Origin: Hyphomicrobium sp. 12-62-95
GTDB lineage: Bacteria > Pseudomonadota > Alphaproteobacteria > Rhizobiales > Hyphomicrobiaceae
Assembly (NCBI GenBank): GCA_002279935.1
Contig: NCCZ01000004.1
Location: 124,001-188,000 of the forward strand
Direction: 5' to 3'
DNA length: 64,000 nt
Shown here in pieces: positions 1-8,941 of this stretch. The translations under genes and the position numbers were made by a program. Position 1 is the first letter of the stretch. Each line of letters begins with the position of its first letter. The notes beneath the pieces were generated by a model that did no database searches, had not been told where the DNA came from, and saw only the letters and a program-made list of their open reading frames with translations.

Positions 1-498
1 AACCGCGTCCAGGAAGCCAAAACCAAATGGCCGCCGATCCAGGATCGCGTCCCCGGCCTGAAGCTCCACCTCATCGGCCCGATGCAATCGAACAAGGTCA
101 AAGACGCCGTCGAACTTTTCGACGCCATCCACACCGTCGACCGCCCCAAAATCGCCGAAGCCATCGCCGCCGAAATCAAAAAGCTGGGCCGCAGCCCCGA
201 GCTCTTCGTTCAGGTCAACACCGGCGAGGAACCGCAAAAGGCCGGCATCCCGCCCCAGATGACGGCAGCCTTCGTCAACGTCTGCCGCAACAAGCTGGAA
301 CTTCCGATCACCGGCCTCATGTGCATCCCGCCCATCGACGAAGAAGCGGCCCTGCATTTCGGCCTGCTTGCAAAACTCGCAGCCGAAAGCGACCTCACCG
401 GTCTCAGCATGGGCATGAGCGACGACTTCGAGACGGCCATCGCGCTCGGCGCCACCCACATCCGCGTCGGCAGCGCCATCTTCGGAGCGCGAACGTGA
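1..498 (+). CDS. YggS/PLPBP-family pyridoxal phosphate homeostasis protein, 5' end cut off by the window
   Basis: Frame 1 is open from the first base and ends with TGA at 498, giving the C-terminal 165 residues. Family features visible are LIGPMQSNK near residue 26, VQVNTGEEPQKAGI, GLMCIPP, and the C-terminal SMGMSDDFETAI...GSAIFG stretch that holds the PLP phosphate. The PLP-binding lysine lies upstream of the window. Members are small TIM-barrel proteins that bind PLP and help keep vitamin B6 and amino acid pools in balance; they have no settled catalytic activity. The identity of the fold is clear; the exact start cannot be seen. Confidence 0.92.
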   Translation, partial: NRVQEAKTKWPPIQDRVPGLKLHLIGPMQSNKVKDAVELFDAIHTVDRPKIAEAIAAEIKKLGRSPELFVQVNTGEEPQKAGIPPQMTAAFVNVCRNKLELPITGLMCIPPIDEEAALHFGLLAKLAAESDLTGLSMGMSDDFETAIALGATHIRVGSAIFGART

Positions 499-507
499 TG
501 CCGGTTA

Positions 508-870
508 TTAAGCGTTCTGCGCGGTAAAGTGCTTGGCCACGGGTTCGAGAATCTCCCACGTGCCGGTGAAGCCCGGCTCCACGACGAATGCGCACCCCGC
601 CGTCATTTCCACCGGCTCCCCGCCATCCGGCGTGATGACAACACGGCCCTTCAACAGGTGGACGAACTCAAAGCCGGTATAAACCGCCCGGTAAGTCCCC
701 GGCGTCGCCTCCCAGTAGCCCGACACCATCGACCCGTCGGCCGACGAGTGCTGCACACAAGTCTTCATGGTGGGCGTGCCGGCAACCACCGTCCAGCCGT
801 CCAAATCTTCGGTAATTGGTTCAGCCCCGCCACCGGTCGGCAAAAGGCGTGTCACAGGCGCGCTGGTCAT
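508..870 (-). CDS. Small cupin-domain protein (DUF861/cupin_3 type)
   Basis: 120 residues forming a single cupin barrel. Typical elements are SGYWEATPGTYRAVYTG, FVHLLKGRVVITPDGG and VEPGFTGTWEILEPVAKHF, close to the ureidoglycine aminohydrolase-like cupins found as stand-alone proteins in many proteobacteria. The usual metal-binding histidine positions are only partly present, so metal binding is uncertain. It converges on the YggS gene with 9 bases between the stop codons and has no operon partner. The substrate is unknown; assignment to the cupin fold is confident, the function is not. Confidence 0.8.
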   Translation of the reverse strand: MTSAPVTRLLPTGGGAEPITEDLDGWTVVAGTPTMKTCVQHSSADGSMVSGYWEATPGTYRAVYTGFEFVHLLKGRVVITPDGGEPVEMTAGCAFVVEPGFTGTWEILEPVAKHFTAQNA

Positions 871-1098
871 CGATGGCTCCCTCTAGTCAGTGATGCGACC
901 GTGACGGACGGACACGGAAACGCGTGTGATGAACTCGGTGAAAATAACATCACCCCTGTGAATGCACAACGACACCAAGGTTTCGCGCCTTTCGGCGCCT
1001 TGGAGCGCTAGTTATCCAAAGCTTTTCCACCTCCATCGCGCAGGCTGCCGTGGTCCGGATGCTACCGTTCAGCAGCTGATTCTCTGACGGAGAGCACC

Positions 1099-1983
1099 AT
1101 GACGACGATCGTTGCCCGCAGCGCCGATGCGGCCGCTGAAGCCGCCGCCAACGACGCCGCGCGCGAAGAACTCGCCGAGCGGGCCACCGCCAAAAAAGGC
1201 TCGTCGAAGGCCCCTAAACCCGGCAAGGACGGTTGGCATCGCTTCACCGTCGACGTCTGGATCACGAATTTCAATAAGATCGAATTCGGCGTCTATAAGC
1301 GCTCGCGCAACCGCGCCAAGTCGCGCCAGTTCACCTCCGACATGGATATCTTCGCCGAGATCATCGAGAACGGCGAGCGCACGGGCCTCATCGGCTACCG
1401 CGAAGATCTCTGGAAGCAGCAGACCGGGATGGATAAGCGCCTCGTCTTCAAGCTGTTCAGCGACACGGTCAATTGGCGCGCCACCATGGATCTCATGATC
1501 GGCCGCAGCCTGCAGATGACCATCGGCGCCCGCGGCCTGCCCGTCACCGCCTTCTCCATCAACACCGACGACGACAATTTCCTCATCTACCTCGAGCGCT
1601 CCGCCAACAAGTGGCCGTTCATGCCCGACAACTTCTCGTTCTTCCTCATGAACGACAACCAGCCGGAATTTTATCGCCTCAAGCGCGACCTCATCGATCT
1701 GGCCGGCGATTACACGCTCTATGATCAGCACGGCAACGTCGTCGGCGCCATCGATGGCAAGGTCTTCTCGCTCGGCGGCAAGTGGCACTGCAAAGTCAAG
1801 CAGGGCCACGCCGACAAGCGCCTCCTCACCGTGATGAAGCTGTTCGCCGGCATGATGATCTTCAACGCCGACAGCCGCCGCCACATGAAGTCGCTCTACC
1901 GCGATGTCCGCCGCGGCAAGGTCAAGCCGCGCATCGAGACCCAGGAAGCCGACCTCTACAAGAACCCGCGCCGCACGCGTTGA
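1099..1983 (+). CDS. Conserved protein with LURP-one/tubby-like C-terminal features
   Basis: 294 residues with an Ala/Lys-rich, probably disordered first 45 residues and no signal peptide or membrane segment. The stretch around residues 205-235 (LAGDYTLYDQHGNVVGAIDGKVFSLGGKWH) resembles the repeated beta-hairpin of the LURP-one-related fold, and the region ahead of it is rich in aromatic and basic residues. I do not recognise a characterised relative. The start has a GGAG ribosome site eight bases ahead. It stands alone and is followed by a hairpin terminator. The function is unknown; the fold suggestion is tentative. Confidence 0.7.
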   Translation: MTTIVARSADAAAEAAANDAAREELAERATAKKGSSKAPKPGKDGWHRFTVDVWITNFNKIEFGVYKRSRNRAKSRQFTSDMDIFAEIIENGERTGLIGYREDLWKQQTGMDKRLVFKLFSDTVNWRATMDLMIGRSLQMTIGARGLPVTAFSINTDDDNFLIYLERSANKWPFMPDNFSFFLMNDNQPEFYRLKRDLIDLAGDYTLYDQHGNVVGAIDGKVFSLGGKWHCKVKQGHADKRLLTVMKLFAGMMIFNADSRRHMKSLYRDVRRGKVKPRIETQEADLYKNPRRTR

Positions 1984-2033
1984 CGTTTCGCCGCGCAAAC
2001 GACTGCCGAAATTACAGGCAGGAGAGTGATGAT

Positions 2034-2073
2034 AAAACGGGCTGATGCCGCAGCAGCGGTGTCGGCCCGTTTT
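2034..2073 (+). terminator. Hairpin terminator after the LURP-one-like gene
   Basis: AAAACGGGC at 2034-2042 pairs with GCCCGTTTT at 2065-2073 around a 22-base loop. The T-run sits in the second arm. It separates the upstream gene from the ammonium transporter promoter. Confidence 0.6.
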
Positions 2074-2117
2074 GCTTACCCAATTGTTATGGCGTCAACT
2101 TTTGCAAGTCCGTGATC

Positions 2118-2132
2118 TGGCACAGAACTTGA
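2118..2132 (+). promoter_or_regulatory. Sigma-54-like -24/-12 promoter of the first amt gene
   Basis: TGGCACAGAACTTGA matches the -24 element TGGCAC and the TTG of the -12 element with the correct GG-N10 spacing. The final C of the consensus -12 GC is an A. The same 15 bases, with one difference, occur ahead of glnK (13309-13323, minus strand). Transcription would begin near 2143-2145. Nitrogen (NtrC) control is inferred. Confidence 0.55.
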
Positions 2133-2186
2133 TCACACTGCATCCCGCCGCAGCAGACCGCTCAAGGTTCGGACGTTTTCTTTCTA

Positions 2187-3377
2187 TTGATGGGGGCGAT
2201 CCTCGTCTTCGCCATGCATGGCGGTTTCGCATTCCTGGAAGTCGGCACCGTCCGGCATAAGAACCAGGTCAACGCGATGGTCAAAATCCTCGTCGATTTC
2301 GCCATCTCCACCGTCACGTACTTCTTCATCGGCTACTGGATCGCCTACGGCGTCAGCTTTCTGGCTCCAGCTTCAGTCATCGCCGGCGGTGCGGAGGGCT
2401 TCGGTCCCCAAGGCATCTCGCTGGTGAAGTTCTTCTTCCTCTGCACGTTTGCCGCTGCGATCCCCGCGATCGTGTCAGGCGGCATCGCCGAGCGGGCGCG
2501 CTTCACCCCCCAATGCATCGCCACAGCCGTGATCGTGGGCCTCGCCTATCCGTTGATTGAGGGCACCGTCTGGAACCGCAACTTTGGGCTCCAGGATGGA
2601 CTCTTTAAAGAAACGCTGGGCGCCGACTTCCACGACTTCGCCGGCTCCATCGTCGTCCACGCCTTTGGTGGCTGGATCGGCCTCGCAGCCGTGCTTCTTC
2701 TCGGCGCGCGTCTTGGCCGCTACGACAAGGGCCGCTCCTTCGGGATCCCGCCGTCTTCGATTCCCTGGCTCGCTATGGGATCGTGGATGCTTTGCGTCGG
2801 TTGGTTCGGGTTCAACGTCATGAGCGCCCAGAGCCTCAAGGGCATCTCGGGTCTCGTCGCCATGAACTCGCTGCTCGCCATGTGCGGCGGCATCCTCGCG
2901 GCACTTTTCGCTGGCCGCAACGACCCGGGCTTCGTCCATAACGGCGCACTCGCGGGCCTTGTGGCCGTCTGCGCCGGGTCCGATCTGATGCATCCCGTCG
3001 GAGCCCTCGTCACAGGTGCGATCGCCGGTTTGATCTTCGTGCAAATGTTCCAGGTGGCCACCAACCGCTGGGCCATCGACGACGTCCTCGGCGTCTGGCC
3101 GCTGCATGGCCTCTGCGGACTCTGGGGCGGCATCGCGTGTGGCATCTTCGGATCGGAAGCCCTCGGCGGTCTCGGCGGCGTGACTTTCGCGTCCCAGCTC
3201 GTCGGCTCGGTGGCAGGCGCAGGCTTCGGCTTCCTCGCCGGTCTCGCCGTCTATGGTCTCCTCAAGGCGACGGTCGGCATCCGCCTGACCCCGGAGGAAG
3301 AGCGTCAGGGCGCCGACCTCTCGGTTCACAAGATCAGCGCCAATCCGGAAGAAGATGTCCGCATGGGCCGCGTCTAA
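2187..3377 (+). CDS. amt: Ammonium transporter (Amt/MEP/Rh family), start uncertain
   Basis: An inner-membrane ammonium channel of about 396 residues with the family's series of transmembrane helices. Landmarks are FAMHGGFAFLEVGTVRHKNQVNA in the first helix region, FFLCTFAAAIPAIVSGGIAER, DFAGSIVVHAFGGWIGL with one pore histidine, and the WPLHGLCGLWGGIACG helix with the second. It differs clearly from the amtB at 11334 and has no glnK beside it. The first possible starts are TTG 2187 and ATG 2190, yet conserved residues (SDVFFLL) continue in frame upstream with no start codon before a stop at 2130-2132, so the true start is unclear. The -24/-12 element lies just upstream. Confidence 0.9.
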   Translation: MMGAILVFAMHGGFAFLEVGTVRHKNQVNAMVKILVDFAISTVTYFFIGYWIAYGVSFLAPASVIAGGAEGFGPQGISLVKFFFLCTFAAAIPAIVSGGIAERARFTPQCIATAVIVGLAYPLIEGTVWNRNFGLQDGLFKETLGADFHDFAGSIVVHAFGGWIGLAAVLLLGARLGRYDKGRSFGIPPSSIPWLAMGSWMLCVGWFGFNVMSAQSLKGISGLVAMNSLLAMCGGILAALFAGRNDPGFVHNGALAGLVAVCAGSDLMHPVGALVTGAIAGLIFVQMFQVATNRWAIDDVLGVWPLHGLCGLWGGIACGIFGSEALGGLGGVTFASQLVGSVAGAGFGFLAGLAVYGLLKATVGIRLTPEEERQGADLSVHKISANPEEDVRMGRV

Positions 3378-3384
3378 CGCCGGC

Positions 3385-3423
3385 AAAAAAAGAGCCCGGC
3401 GGACCTCATCGGTACGCCGGGCT
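3385..3423. terminator. Shared terminator between amt and the convergent Cys-rich gene
   Basis: AGCCCGGCG at 3393-3401 pairs with CGCCGGGCT at 3415-3423. The A-run at 3385-3391 gives a U-tract for transcripts coming from the right, so it best serves the minus-strand gene and could also stop amt transcription. Confidence 0.75.
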
Positions 3424-3456
3424 TCAATCATGCTGCACTGCTGCTGCGTGGCAAAT

Positions 3457-3774
3457 CTAGTTGCGGCGCGACTTGTTCGTCGAAGCCGTCTTGTAGCGCT
3501 TACGGTCGGCCTTGGTCACTTCACCGGCCGCTGCGAGCGCCCCGATGCAGGGCTTGGACAGGCGCGGACCCACTGCCCGCATGCACTTGCGCACCGCCGG
3601 CGTGCCGACGGGATGCATGCTGCAATGGGCGAAGTAGTCGTTGGCGCAAGCCCGCTTCACGGCAGGGCTGACGTCGCGAGCGGAAGCTGCGTTGGCCGTA
3701 ACCAAGGCGGCGGTGGTAACGACCGCGACAGCCAGGGCGGCAGCGAAGCGGCGAAGCGGATTGGTTGATGTCAA
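3457..3774 (-). CDS. Small exported Cys-containing protein, unknown function
   Basis: 105 residues. A signal peptide is plain (basic start, hydrophobic stretch AAALAVAVVTTAALVTANA, then ASARD as the likely cleavage region). The mature part has four cysteines spaced as in cysteine-rich repeat proteins (RACANDYFAHCSMHPVGTP...KCMRAVGPRLSKPCI), suggesting two disulfides in the periplasm, and a Lys/Arg-rich tail. It is a single gene with its own terminator. The function is not known. Confidence 0.75.
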   Translation of the reverse strand: MTSTNPLRRFAAALAVAVVTTAALVTANAASARDVSPAVKRACANDYFAHCSMHPVGTPAVRKCMRAVGPRLSKPCIGALAAAGEVTKADRKRYKTASTNKSRRN

Positions 3775-3979
3775 GGTAACCCCCTCTGGCGCGGTCGGCG
3801 CCGCACCGGTGACAGTGATCTCGGTCGATGCTGCCGGCGCTTAACGTGCTCCGGCTTTTGATTATTGGCGGGAGGGCAACGAACCAGCGCTCCCGCGTCA
3901 GGACGCCCGCTTGTGGACGCCTCGTCTGCAAAAGGATAAGCGATTCGCCGCGCGACCAGAGACCGGAGTGAGAGTGCCG

Positions 3980-5221
3980 ATGACGAAATTTGCCGAGCGT
4001 GAGTCCCGGGGGCACATCCGCGGCGCATCAGCGCTCACCGACGGCACCATCCGTTCGCCCTTCACGCAGTTGCGCGAATTGCTCGATGGCATCACGCCAA
4101 GTCATGCTCGGCCCATCGAACTCACCATCGGTGAACCGCGCGAAGCCATGCCGGAGTTCATCGTGGCCAAGATCACCGAAGCCGCCGCGAGCTTCGGCAA
4201 GTATCCACCGATTAAGGGCTCTGATGAGCTACGAGCCGCCATCGCTGCGTGGATTGGCCGGCGCTCCGCCGTCCACGACATCGACCCCGCCACGGAAATT
4301 CTGGCACTCAATGGATCCCGCGAAGGCCTCACGTTGGCGTGCATCCCCGCCGTCGCGCGCAAACGCGGCATCGAAAATCCCGCCGTCGTTATGTGCAATC
4401 CATATTATTCGGCATACATCGCCGGCGCACTCGGCTGCGGCGCGGAAGCCGTCTTCTTGAACGCCACGCGCGAAACCGGCTTCCTCCCCGACCTCGATGC
4501 ATTGGCCGTAGACACCGCGCTCCTCGCCCGCACCGCCGCCCTCTTCATCGGCTCGCCGTCCAACCCGCAAGGCGCCGTCGCGAACCCGGCCTACATTGCC
4601 AAGGCCCTCGCCCTCGCCCGCCGCAACGACCTCATGCTGTTCTTCGACGAGTGCTACTCGGAGATCTATACGGACGCCGCCCCCGTCAGTGCACTCACGG
4701 TCGCAGCCAACACGCCCGAGCGCTTCGGCAACCTTGTCGTCTTCAACTCTCTCTCAAAGCGCTCCAACCTCCCCGGCATGCGCTCTGGCTTTTGTGCTGG
4801 GGATGCAGGCTTCCTCTCGGCCTATGGCGAAATCCGCAACATGTGCGCGCCTCAGGTCCCCGGTCCCATCCAGTACGCCTCCGCCGCAGCCTGGGCCGAC
4901 GAAGCCCACGTCGAGGCCGCCCGCGCCGTCTATCGCCAGAAGTTTGCCGACGCCGACGCGATCATTTCCGGCCGCTTCGGCTACCAGCGCCCTGCCGGCG
5001 GCTTCTGCCTTTGGCTCGATATGAGCCACCTCGGCGGCGGCGCCAAGGCCACGGTAACCTTATGGAAATCCTTCGGCGTCAAGGTGATACCCGGTGCCTT
5101 CCTCGCCCAGCCGGGCCAGGACGGGCGCAACCCGGGGGACGCCTATGTCCGGGTCGCGCTGGTCCAACCGGCCGAGGTCGTCAGGGAGGCGCTCGAACGA
5201 ATTGTTCAAGTTTTAGCGTAA
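3980..5221 (+). CDS. PLP-dependent class I/II aminotransferase, possible succinyl-diaminopimelate aminotransferase
   Basis: 413 residues from ATG 3980, chosen because GGAGTGAGAG sits just ahead and earlier in-frame starts add non-conserved sequence. The protein is a fold-type I aminotransferase: IELTIGEP near the N-terminus, GSREGL, the SPSNPQGAV motif, FFDECYSEIY, the PLP lysine in SLSKRSNLPGMRSGF, and RVALVQP at the end. It resembles the DapC-like group (N-succinyldiaminopimelate aminotransferase), which fits the presence of asd, dapB and dapF in the window, but neighbouring aminotransferase groups share these motifs. It ends 14 bases ahead of ftsK and may be cotranscribed with it. Confidence 0.85.
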   Translation: MTKFAERESRGHIRGASALTDGTIRSPFTQLRELLDGITPSHARPIELTIGEPREAMPEFIVAKITEAAASFGKYPPIKGSDELRAAIAAWIGRRSAVHDIDPATEILALNGSREGLTLACIPAVARKRGIENPAVVMCNPYYSAYIAGALGCGAEAVFLNATRETGFLPDLDALAVDTALLARTAALFIGSPSNPQGAVANPAYIAKALALARRNDLMLFFDECYSEIYTDAAPVSALTVAANTPERFGNLVVFNSLSKRSNLPGMRSGFCAGDAGFLSAYGEIRNMCAPQVPGPIQYASAAAWADEAHVEAARAVYRQKFADADAIISGRFGYQRPAGGFCLWLDMSHLGGGAKATVTLWKSFGVKVIPGAFLAQPGQDGRNPGDAYVRVALVQPAEVVREALERIVQVLA

Positions 5222-5235
5222 AGACGTTCGCCCCA

Positions 5236-7893
5236 ATGTCCGCGTTGCGTGAAGAAAAGTACGATGCCCTTTTGCCCGAGCGCGTGGAAGCACGCCTGCT
5301 CGGCCTCAGCGCGCGCACGGGCGGCGTCGTGATCCTCGCCCTCCTCGCCTTTGCCTGGGCGAGCCTCCTTACATGGTCCGCGAATGATCCGAGCCTGACC
5401 AACCCCGGCGGTGCCGGCACCGGCAACGCGGGCGGTCCCGTGGGCGCCATCCTGTCCGATATCCTCATTCAGATGCTGGGCTTCGGCGCCATCGTGTGCC
5501 TGTTCGCACCCATGCTCTGGGCCATCGACCTCATCCGCAACGAGCGCATCTACAATTTCCGCACCAAAGGCGCGTGCTTCGCGCTGTCGATCCTGTTCCT
5601 CGCCGGTGCGCTGTCCAGCCTTCCCGTCATCACCGGCTGGCCGTTGCACTACGCGATGGGCGGCATCCTGGGCGACCTCGCCGCTACGTTTGTCCGCTCC
5701 ATCGTTGGCAACCTCACCACCCCGGCCCTCGCCTGGACCATCGGCGGCCTCGCCCTCCTAGCCGCCGGGGTAGCAGCCGTCGCTGAAAGCATCGGCGCCG
5801 ACGCGAAGGAAACCGCGCAAGCCGCCTGGACCCAACTGCGCTCAGGCAGCAACGTCGAAAATTGGCACCTCAGCATGCGCAGCGACCGCAATGCTGCGCC
5901 GACCGCATCCAATCCCGCAGCAACTTTTGCGGCCGAACCCTCCTTTGATTCCTCCGGTCGCGATGTCGACGACGACGTACCCGTCGCCGCTGAGCCCGGT
6001 TCCCTGCCTAATCTCAGGCAGCGCCTGCGCGCCGCCTTCTCGTCCAGCAAGCCCGCCGCCCCCCAGTTTGATGAAGCCCAGTTCGACAACACCCAGTTCG
6101 ACCCCGTCGGCCCGGAACTCACCACGCCGAACTTGACCGGCCCCATCGCCGACGTCGGAGAGCAAAGTTTCGCCGAACGTTTTGCCTCGCATTTCGACAA
6201 CCTGCGCGTACTCCGCCCCGGCTCCCGCGACGATGTCGAAAACGACTTCGACGAAGAGGACGAAGAAACCCGCCGCGGCCGTTCCATCGCCGAACGCTTC
6301 GCCCCAGCCAACCGTAATGTCGTGGGAGAGGCTGTTCTGCCGTCCCCCGCAGCCGAACCCAAACCCCGCCCCGCGCGCCGTCCCACGGCCGGGCCGAAAG
6401 CACTCCTGCGTCCGCCACTCGATCTCCTGAAGCGTCCCGCGCAGAACGGTCCCGCCCCCGCCCTCTCGCAGGCCGCCGCCCGCGCCACCGGCCAGCAACT
6501 CCTCGACGTGCTCGCCGACTACGGCGTCAAAGGCGAGATGCGCGATATCAAGCCTGGCCCCGTCGTCACGCTCTACGAATTCGAACCCACGCGGGGCACC
6601 AAGTCGGCCCGCGTCATCGCGCTCGCCGACGACATCGCCCGCTCCATGAGCGTCACCAGCGTTCGCGCCGCCGTCGTCCCCGGCCGCAACGCCATCGGCC
6701 TCGAACTTCCCAACGTGAAGCGCGACGCCGTCGTGCTCCGTGAAATGCTGGACAGTGAACCCTTCCGAGCCTCGAAAGCCATCCTGCCGCTGGCGCTTGG
6801 CAAATCCATCGGCGGCGAACCCATCATCACCGACCTTGCGCGCATGCCGCATTTGCTCGTCGCCGGCACCACGGGCTCGGGCAAATCGGTGGGCGTCAAC
6901 GCGATGATTCTCTCGCTGCTCTACCGCCTCGCACCGGACCAGTGCCGCCTGATCATGATTGATCCCAAGATGCTGGAATTGTCGGTTTATAACGGCATTC
7001 CGCATCTCCTGACGCCCGTCGTCACCGACCCCCACAAGGCGGTCGCAGCCCTCGGCTGGGCCGTCATCGAAATGGAAGAGCGCTATAAGCGCATGGCCGC
7101 ACTATCCGTGCGCAACATCGAAGCCTTCAACCAGCGCGTCCGCGCCGCCGCCGAGCGCGGCGAGACGCTCGCCCGCACCGTGCAGACGGGCTTTGATCGC
7201 GCCACCGGCGAACCCCGCTTCGAAACCCAGACCATCGACGCCAAGACGATGCCTTATATCGTCATCGTGGTCGACGAGTTCGCCGACCTGATGATCGTCG
7301 CTGGCAAGGACATCGAAGGCGCCGTCCAGCGTCTCGCCCAGATGGCCCGCGCCGCCGGCATCCACCTCATCATGGCCACGCAGCGCCCGTCTGTCGACAT
7401 CATCACCGGCACCATCAAGGCCAACTTCCCGACCCGCATCAGCTTCAAGGTCACGTCGAAAATCGACAGCCGCACGATCCTCAACGAGCAGGGCGCCGAA
7501 CAGCTCCTCGGCCAGGGCGACATGCTGTTCTCCGGTGGCGCCGGCTCCATCACGCGCGTCCACGGCCCCTTCGTCTCCGATGAAGAAGTCGAGGCCGTCG
7601 CCAATCACTTGAAGAGCCACGGCGAGCCCCACTACGTCGACGGCATCACCGACGGCGCCAGTGACGATCCCACCCTCGGCAACCCGGCTGCCGGTCCCGG
7701 CAGCGACGACCTCTACGAGCGCGCCCGCGACCTCGTCCTGCGCGAACGCAAGGTCTCCACATCCTACATCCAGCGCCGTCTCCAGATCGGCTACAACCGC
7801 GCGGCCGACATCATCGACCGCCTGGAACATGACGGCATCATTTCAGCCGCCGGCACCACCGGCCGCCGCGAAATCCTCAAACCTGCGGCCTGA
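5236..7893 (+). CDS. ftsK: DNA translocase FtsK
   Basis: 885 residues from ATG 5236. The N-terminus has about four membrane helices (roughly residues 30-190) that anchor the protein at the septum. A Pro/Ala- and acid-rich linker runs to about residue 400, followed by the motor: Walker A AGTTGSGKS near residue 545 and Walker B VIVVDEFADL near 676. The last 60 residues form the winged-helix gamma domain (STSYIQRRLQIGYNRAADIID) that reads KOPS sites. FtsK pumps chromosome ends apart and activates XerCD at dif during division. The length is normal for alphaproteobacteria. Confidence 0.97.
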   Translation: MSALREEKYDALLPERVEARLLGLSARTGGVVILALLAFAWASLLTWSANDPSLTNPGGAGTGNAGGPVGAILSDILIQMLGFGAIVCLFAPMLWAIDLIRNERIYNFRTKGACFALSILFLAGALSSLPVITGWPLHYAMGGILGDLAATFVRSIVGNLTTPALAWTIGGLALLAAGVAAVAESIGADAKETAQAAWTQLRSGSNVENWHLSMRSDRNAAPTASNPAATFAAEPSFDSSGRDVDDDVPVAAEPGSLPNLRQRLRAAFSSSKPAAPQFDEAQFDNTQFDPVGPELTTPNLTGPIADVGEQSFAERFASHFDNLRVLRPGSRDDVENDFDEEDEETRRGRSIAERFAPANRNVVGEAVLPSPAAEPKPRPARRPTAGPKALLRPPLDLLKRPAQNGPAPALSQAAARATGQQLLDVLADYGVKGEMRDIKPGPVVTLYEFEPTRGTKSARVIALADDIARSMSVTSVRAAVVPGRNAIGLELPNVKRDAVVLREMLDSEPFRASKAILPLALGKSIGGEPIITDLARMPHLLVAGTTGSGKSVGVNAMILSLLYRLAPDQCRLIMIDPKMLELSVYNGIPHLLTPVVTDPHKAVAALGWAVIEMEERYKRMAALSVRNIEAFNQRVRAAAERGETLARTVQTGFDRATGEPRFETQTIDAKTMPYIVIVVDEFADLMIVAGKDIEGAVQRLAQMARAAGIHLIMATQRPSVDIITGTIKANFPTRISFKVTSKIDSRTILNEQGAEQLLGQGDMLFSGGAGSITRVHGPFVSDEEVEAVANHLKSHGEPHYVDGITDGASDDPTLGNPAAGPGSDDLYERARDLVLRERKVSTSYIQRRLQIGYNRAADIIDRLEHDGIISAAGTTGRREILKPAA

Positions 7894-8061
7894 AATCCAC
7901 CGCGCCCAACTGCGCCCCTTCGTGCCCCATTGCAGTGCCGCCGAAACCCGCTACTTATGGCCCCGGATTTGAGGGGTTGGCCCTCAGTTCGTCGCAATGT
8001 TCCGACATTCGCTCAGGCGCGGCAAAACGCTGGCGAACGCACGAATCGGGGGAAATGAAGA

Positions 8062-8838
8062 ATGTGGACCGCTAAGGCATCCGGCCTCGGCCTTTTCCTG
8101 GTGACAACCCTGGGCTGCGCGCTCCCCGTTCTCGCGCAAGAGGCCAAACCGGCCGCCCCTGCACCCGCAGCCGCGCCCGCAACCCCCGCGCCTGCCGCCG
8201 CGCCTGCACCCTCAGGTCAGCCCGCCACCGGCGGCACTGCCTGGAGCGCCGAAGTCTCCTCCGGCAACCAGGGCATCACGCTGGACGAAGCGCAGATGAA
8301 AGTCGTCAAAGCCGTCAGCGACTATTTCAACGGCGTCAGCACGCTGAAGGGCAACTTCGTCCAGACCACGTCCGATCAAAAGAAGATGAAAGGCAAATTC
8401 TCGCTGCTCCGCCCCGGCAAGTTCCGCTTCGATTATTCGTTGCCATCTAAGCAGATCATCATCTCCGATGGCCAGCAGCTCGCGATCCAGGATCTCGACC
8501 TTCGCAACGAAGACCGCATCCAGCTCGATCAAACGCCATTCCGCCTCCTGCTGCGCAAGGATGTCGATCTCGCCCGGGATGCCAAGATCATGGAAGTCCA
8601 GGAGGCCGAAGACCTGATGGTCGTAGCCCTTCAGGATAAGAGCCCGGACACCCCCGGCCGCATCAAGGTGTACCTGTCCACCAAACCCGCCGTCGAACTC
8701 AAGGAATGGGTGACAACCGACGCCCAGGGCATTGAGACCCGGGTCGAGCTTGCCGACGTCAAGACAGGCGAAAAACTCGATCCGGCAGCCTTCAAAATTC
8801 AGGGCGTCTCGAACAATCCCCTCGCGACGCCAAACTAA
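8062..8838 (+). CDS. lolA: Outer-membrane lipoprotein carrier protein LolA
   Basis: 258 residues. An N-terminal signal peptide (LGLFLVTTLGCALPVLAQE) is followed by an unusually long Ala/Pro linker (about residues 30-60), then the LolA fold: VSDYFNGVSTLKGNFVQTTSD, KGKFSLLRPGKFRFDYSLPSKQIIISDGQQL, LRLLLRKDVDL. LolA ferries lipoproteins through the periplasm from LolCDE to the outer membrane. It lies 168 bases after ftsK in the same direction, the order seen in many alphaproteobacteria. A weak stem-loop (ACACCG...CGGTGT, 8841-8856) follows the stop. Confidence 0.93.
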   Translation: MWTAKASGLGLFLVTTLGCALPVLAQEAKPAAPAPAAAPATPAPAAAPAPSGQPATGGTAWSAEVSSGNQGITLDEAQMKVVKAVSDYFNGVSTLKGNFVQTTSDQKKMKGKFSLLRPGKFRFDYSLPSKQIIISDGQQLAIQDLDLRNEDRIQLDQTPFRLLLRKDVDLARDAKIMEVQEAEDLMVVALQDKSPDTPGRIKVYLSTKPAVELKEWVTTDAQGIETRVELADVKTGEKLDPAAFKIQGVSNNPLATPN

Positions 8839-8906
8839 ACACCGTTTATTCGGTGTGGCTGATCAGTACCGGGCAAGCGGAGCCTGGGGATAACCCGTGT
8901 AATATT

Positions 8907-8924
8907 GATCACGATTTCGTGATC
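8907..8924. promoter_or_regulatory. Perfect 8-bp palindrome upstream of the candidate small RNA
   Basis: GATCACGA, TT, TCGTGATC forms a perfect inverted repeat. It lies between lolA and the candidate small RNA, about where an operator would sit. The protein that might bind it is unknown. Confidence 0.4.
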
Positions 8925-8941
8925 TACGCGGGGAGGGTCTA

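Noticed and set aside
1069..1998. A 309-codon open frame opposite the LURP-one-like gene
   Set aside because: Low-complexity Val/Glu/Ala translation with no motif; the plus-strand frame has better start signals and composition.
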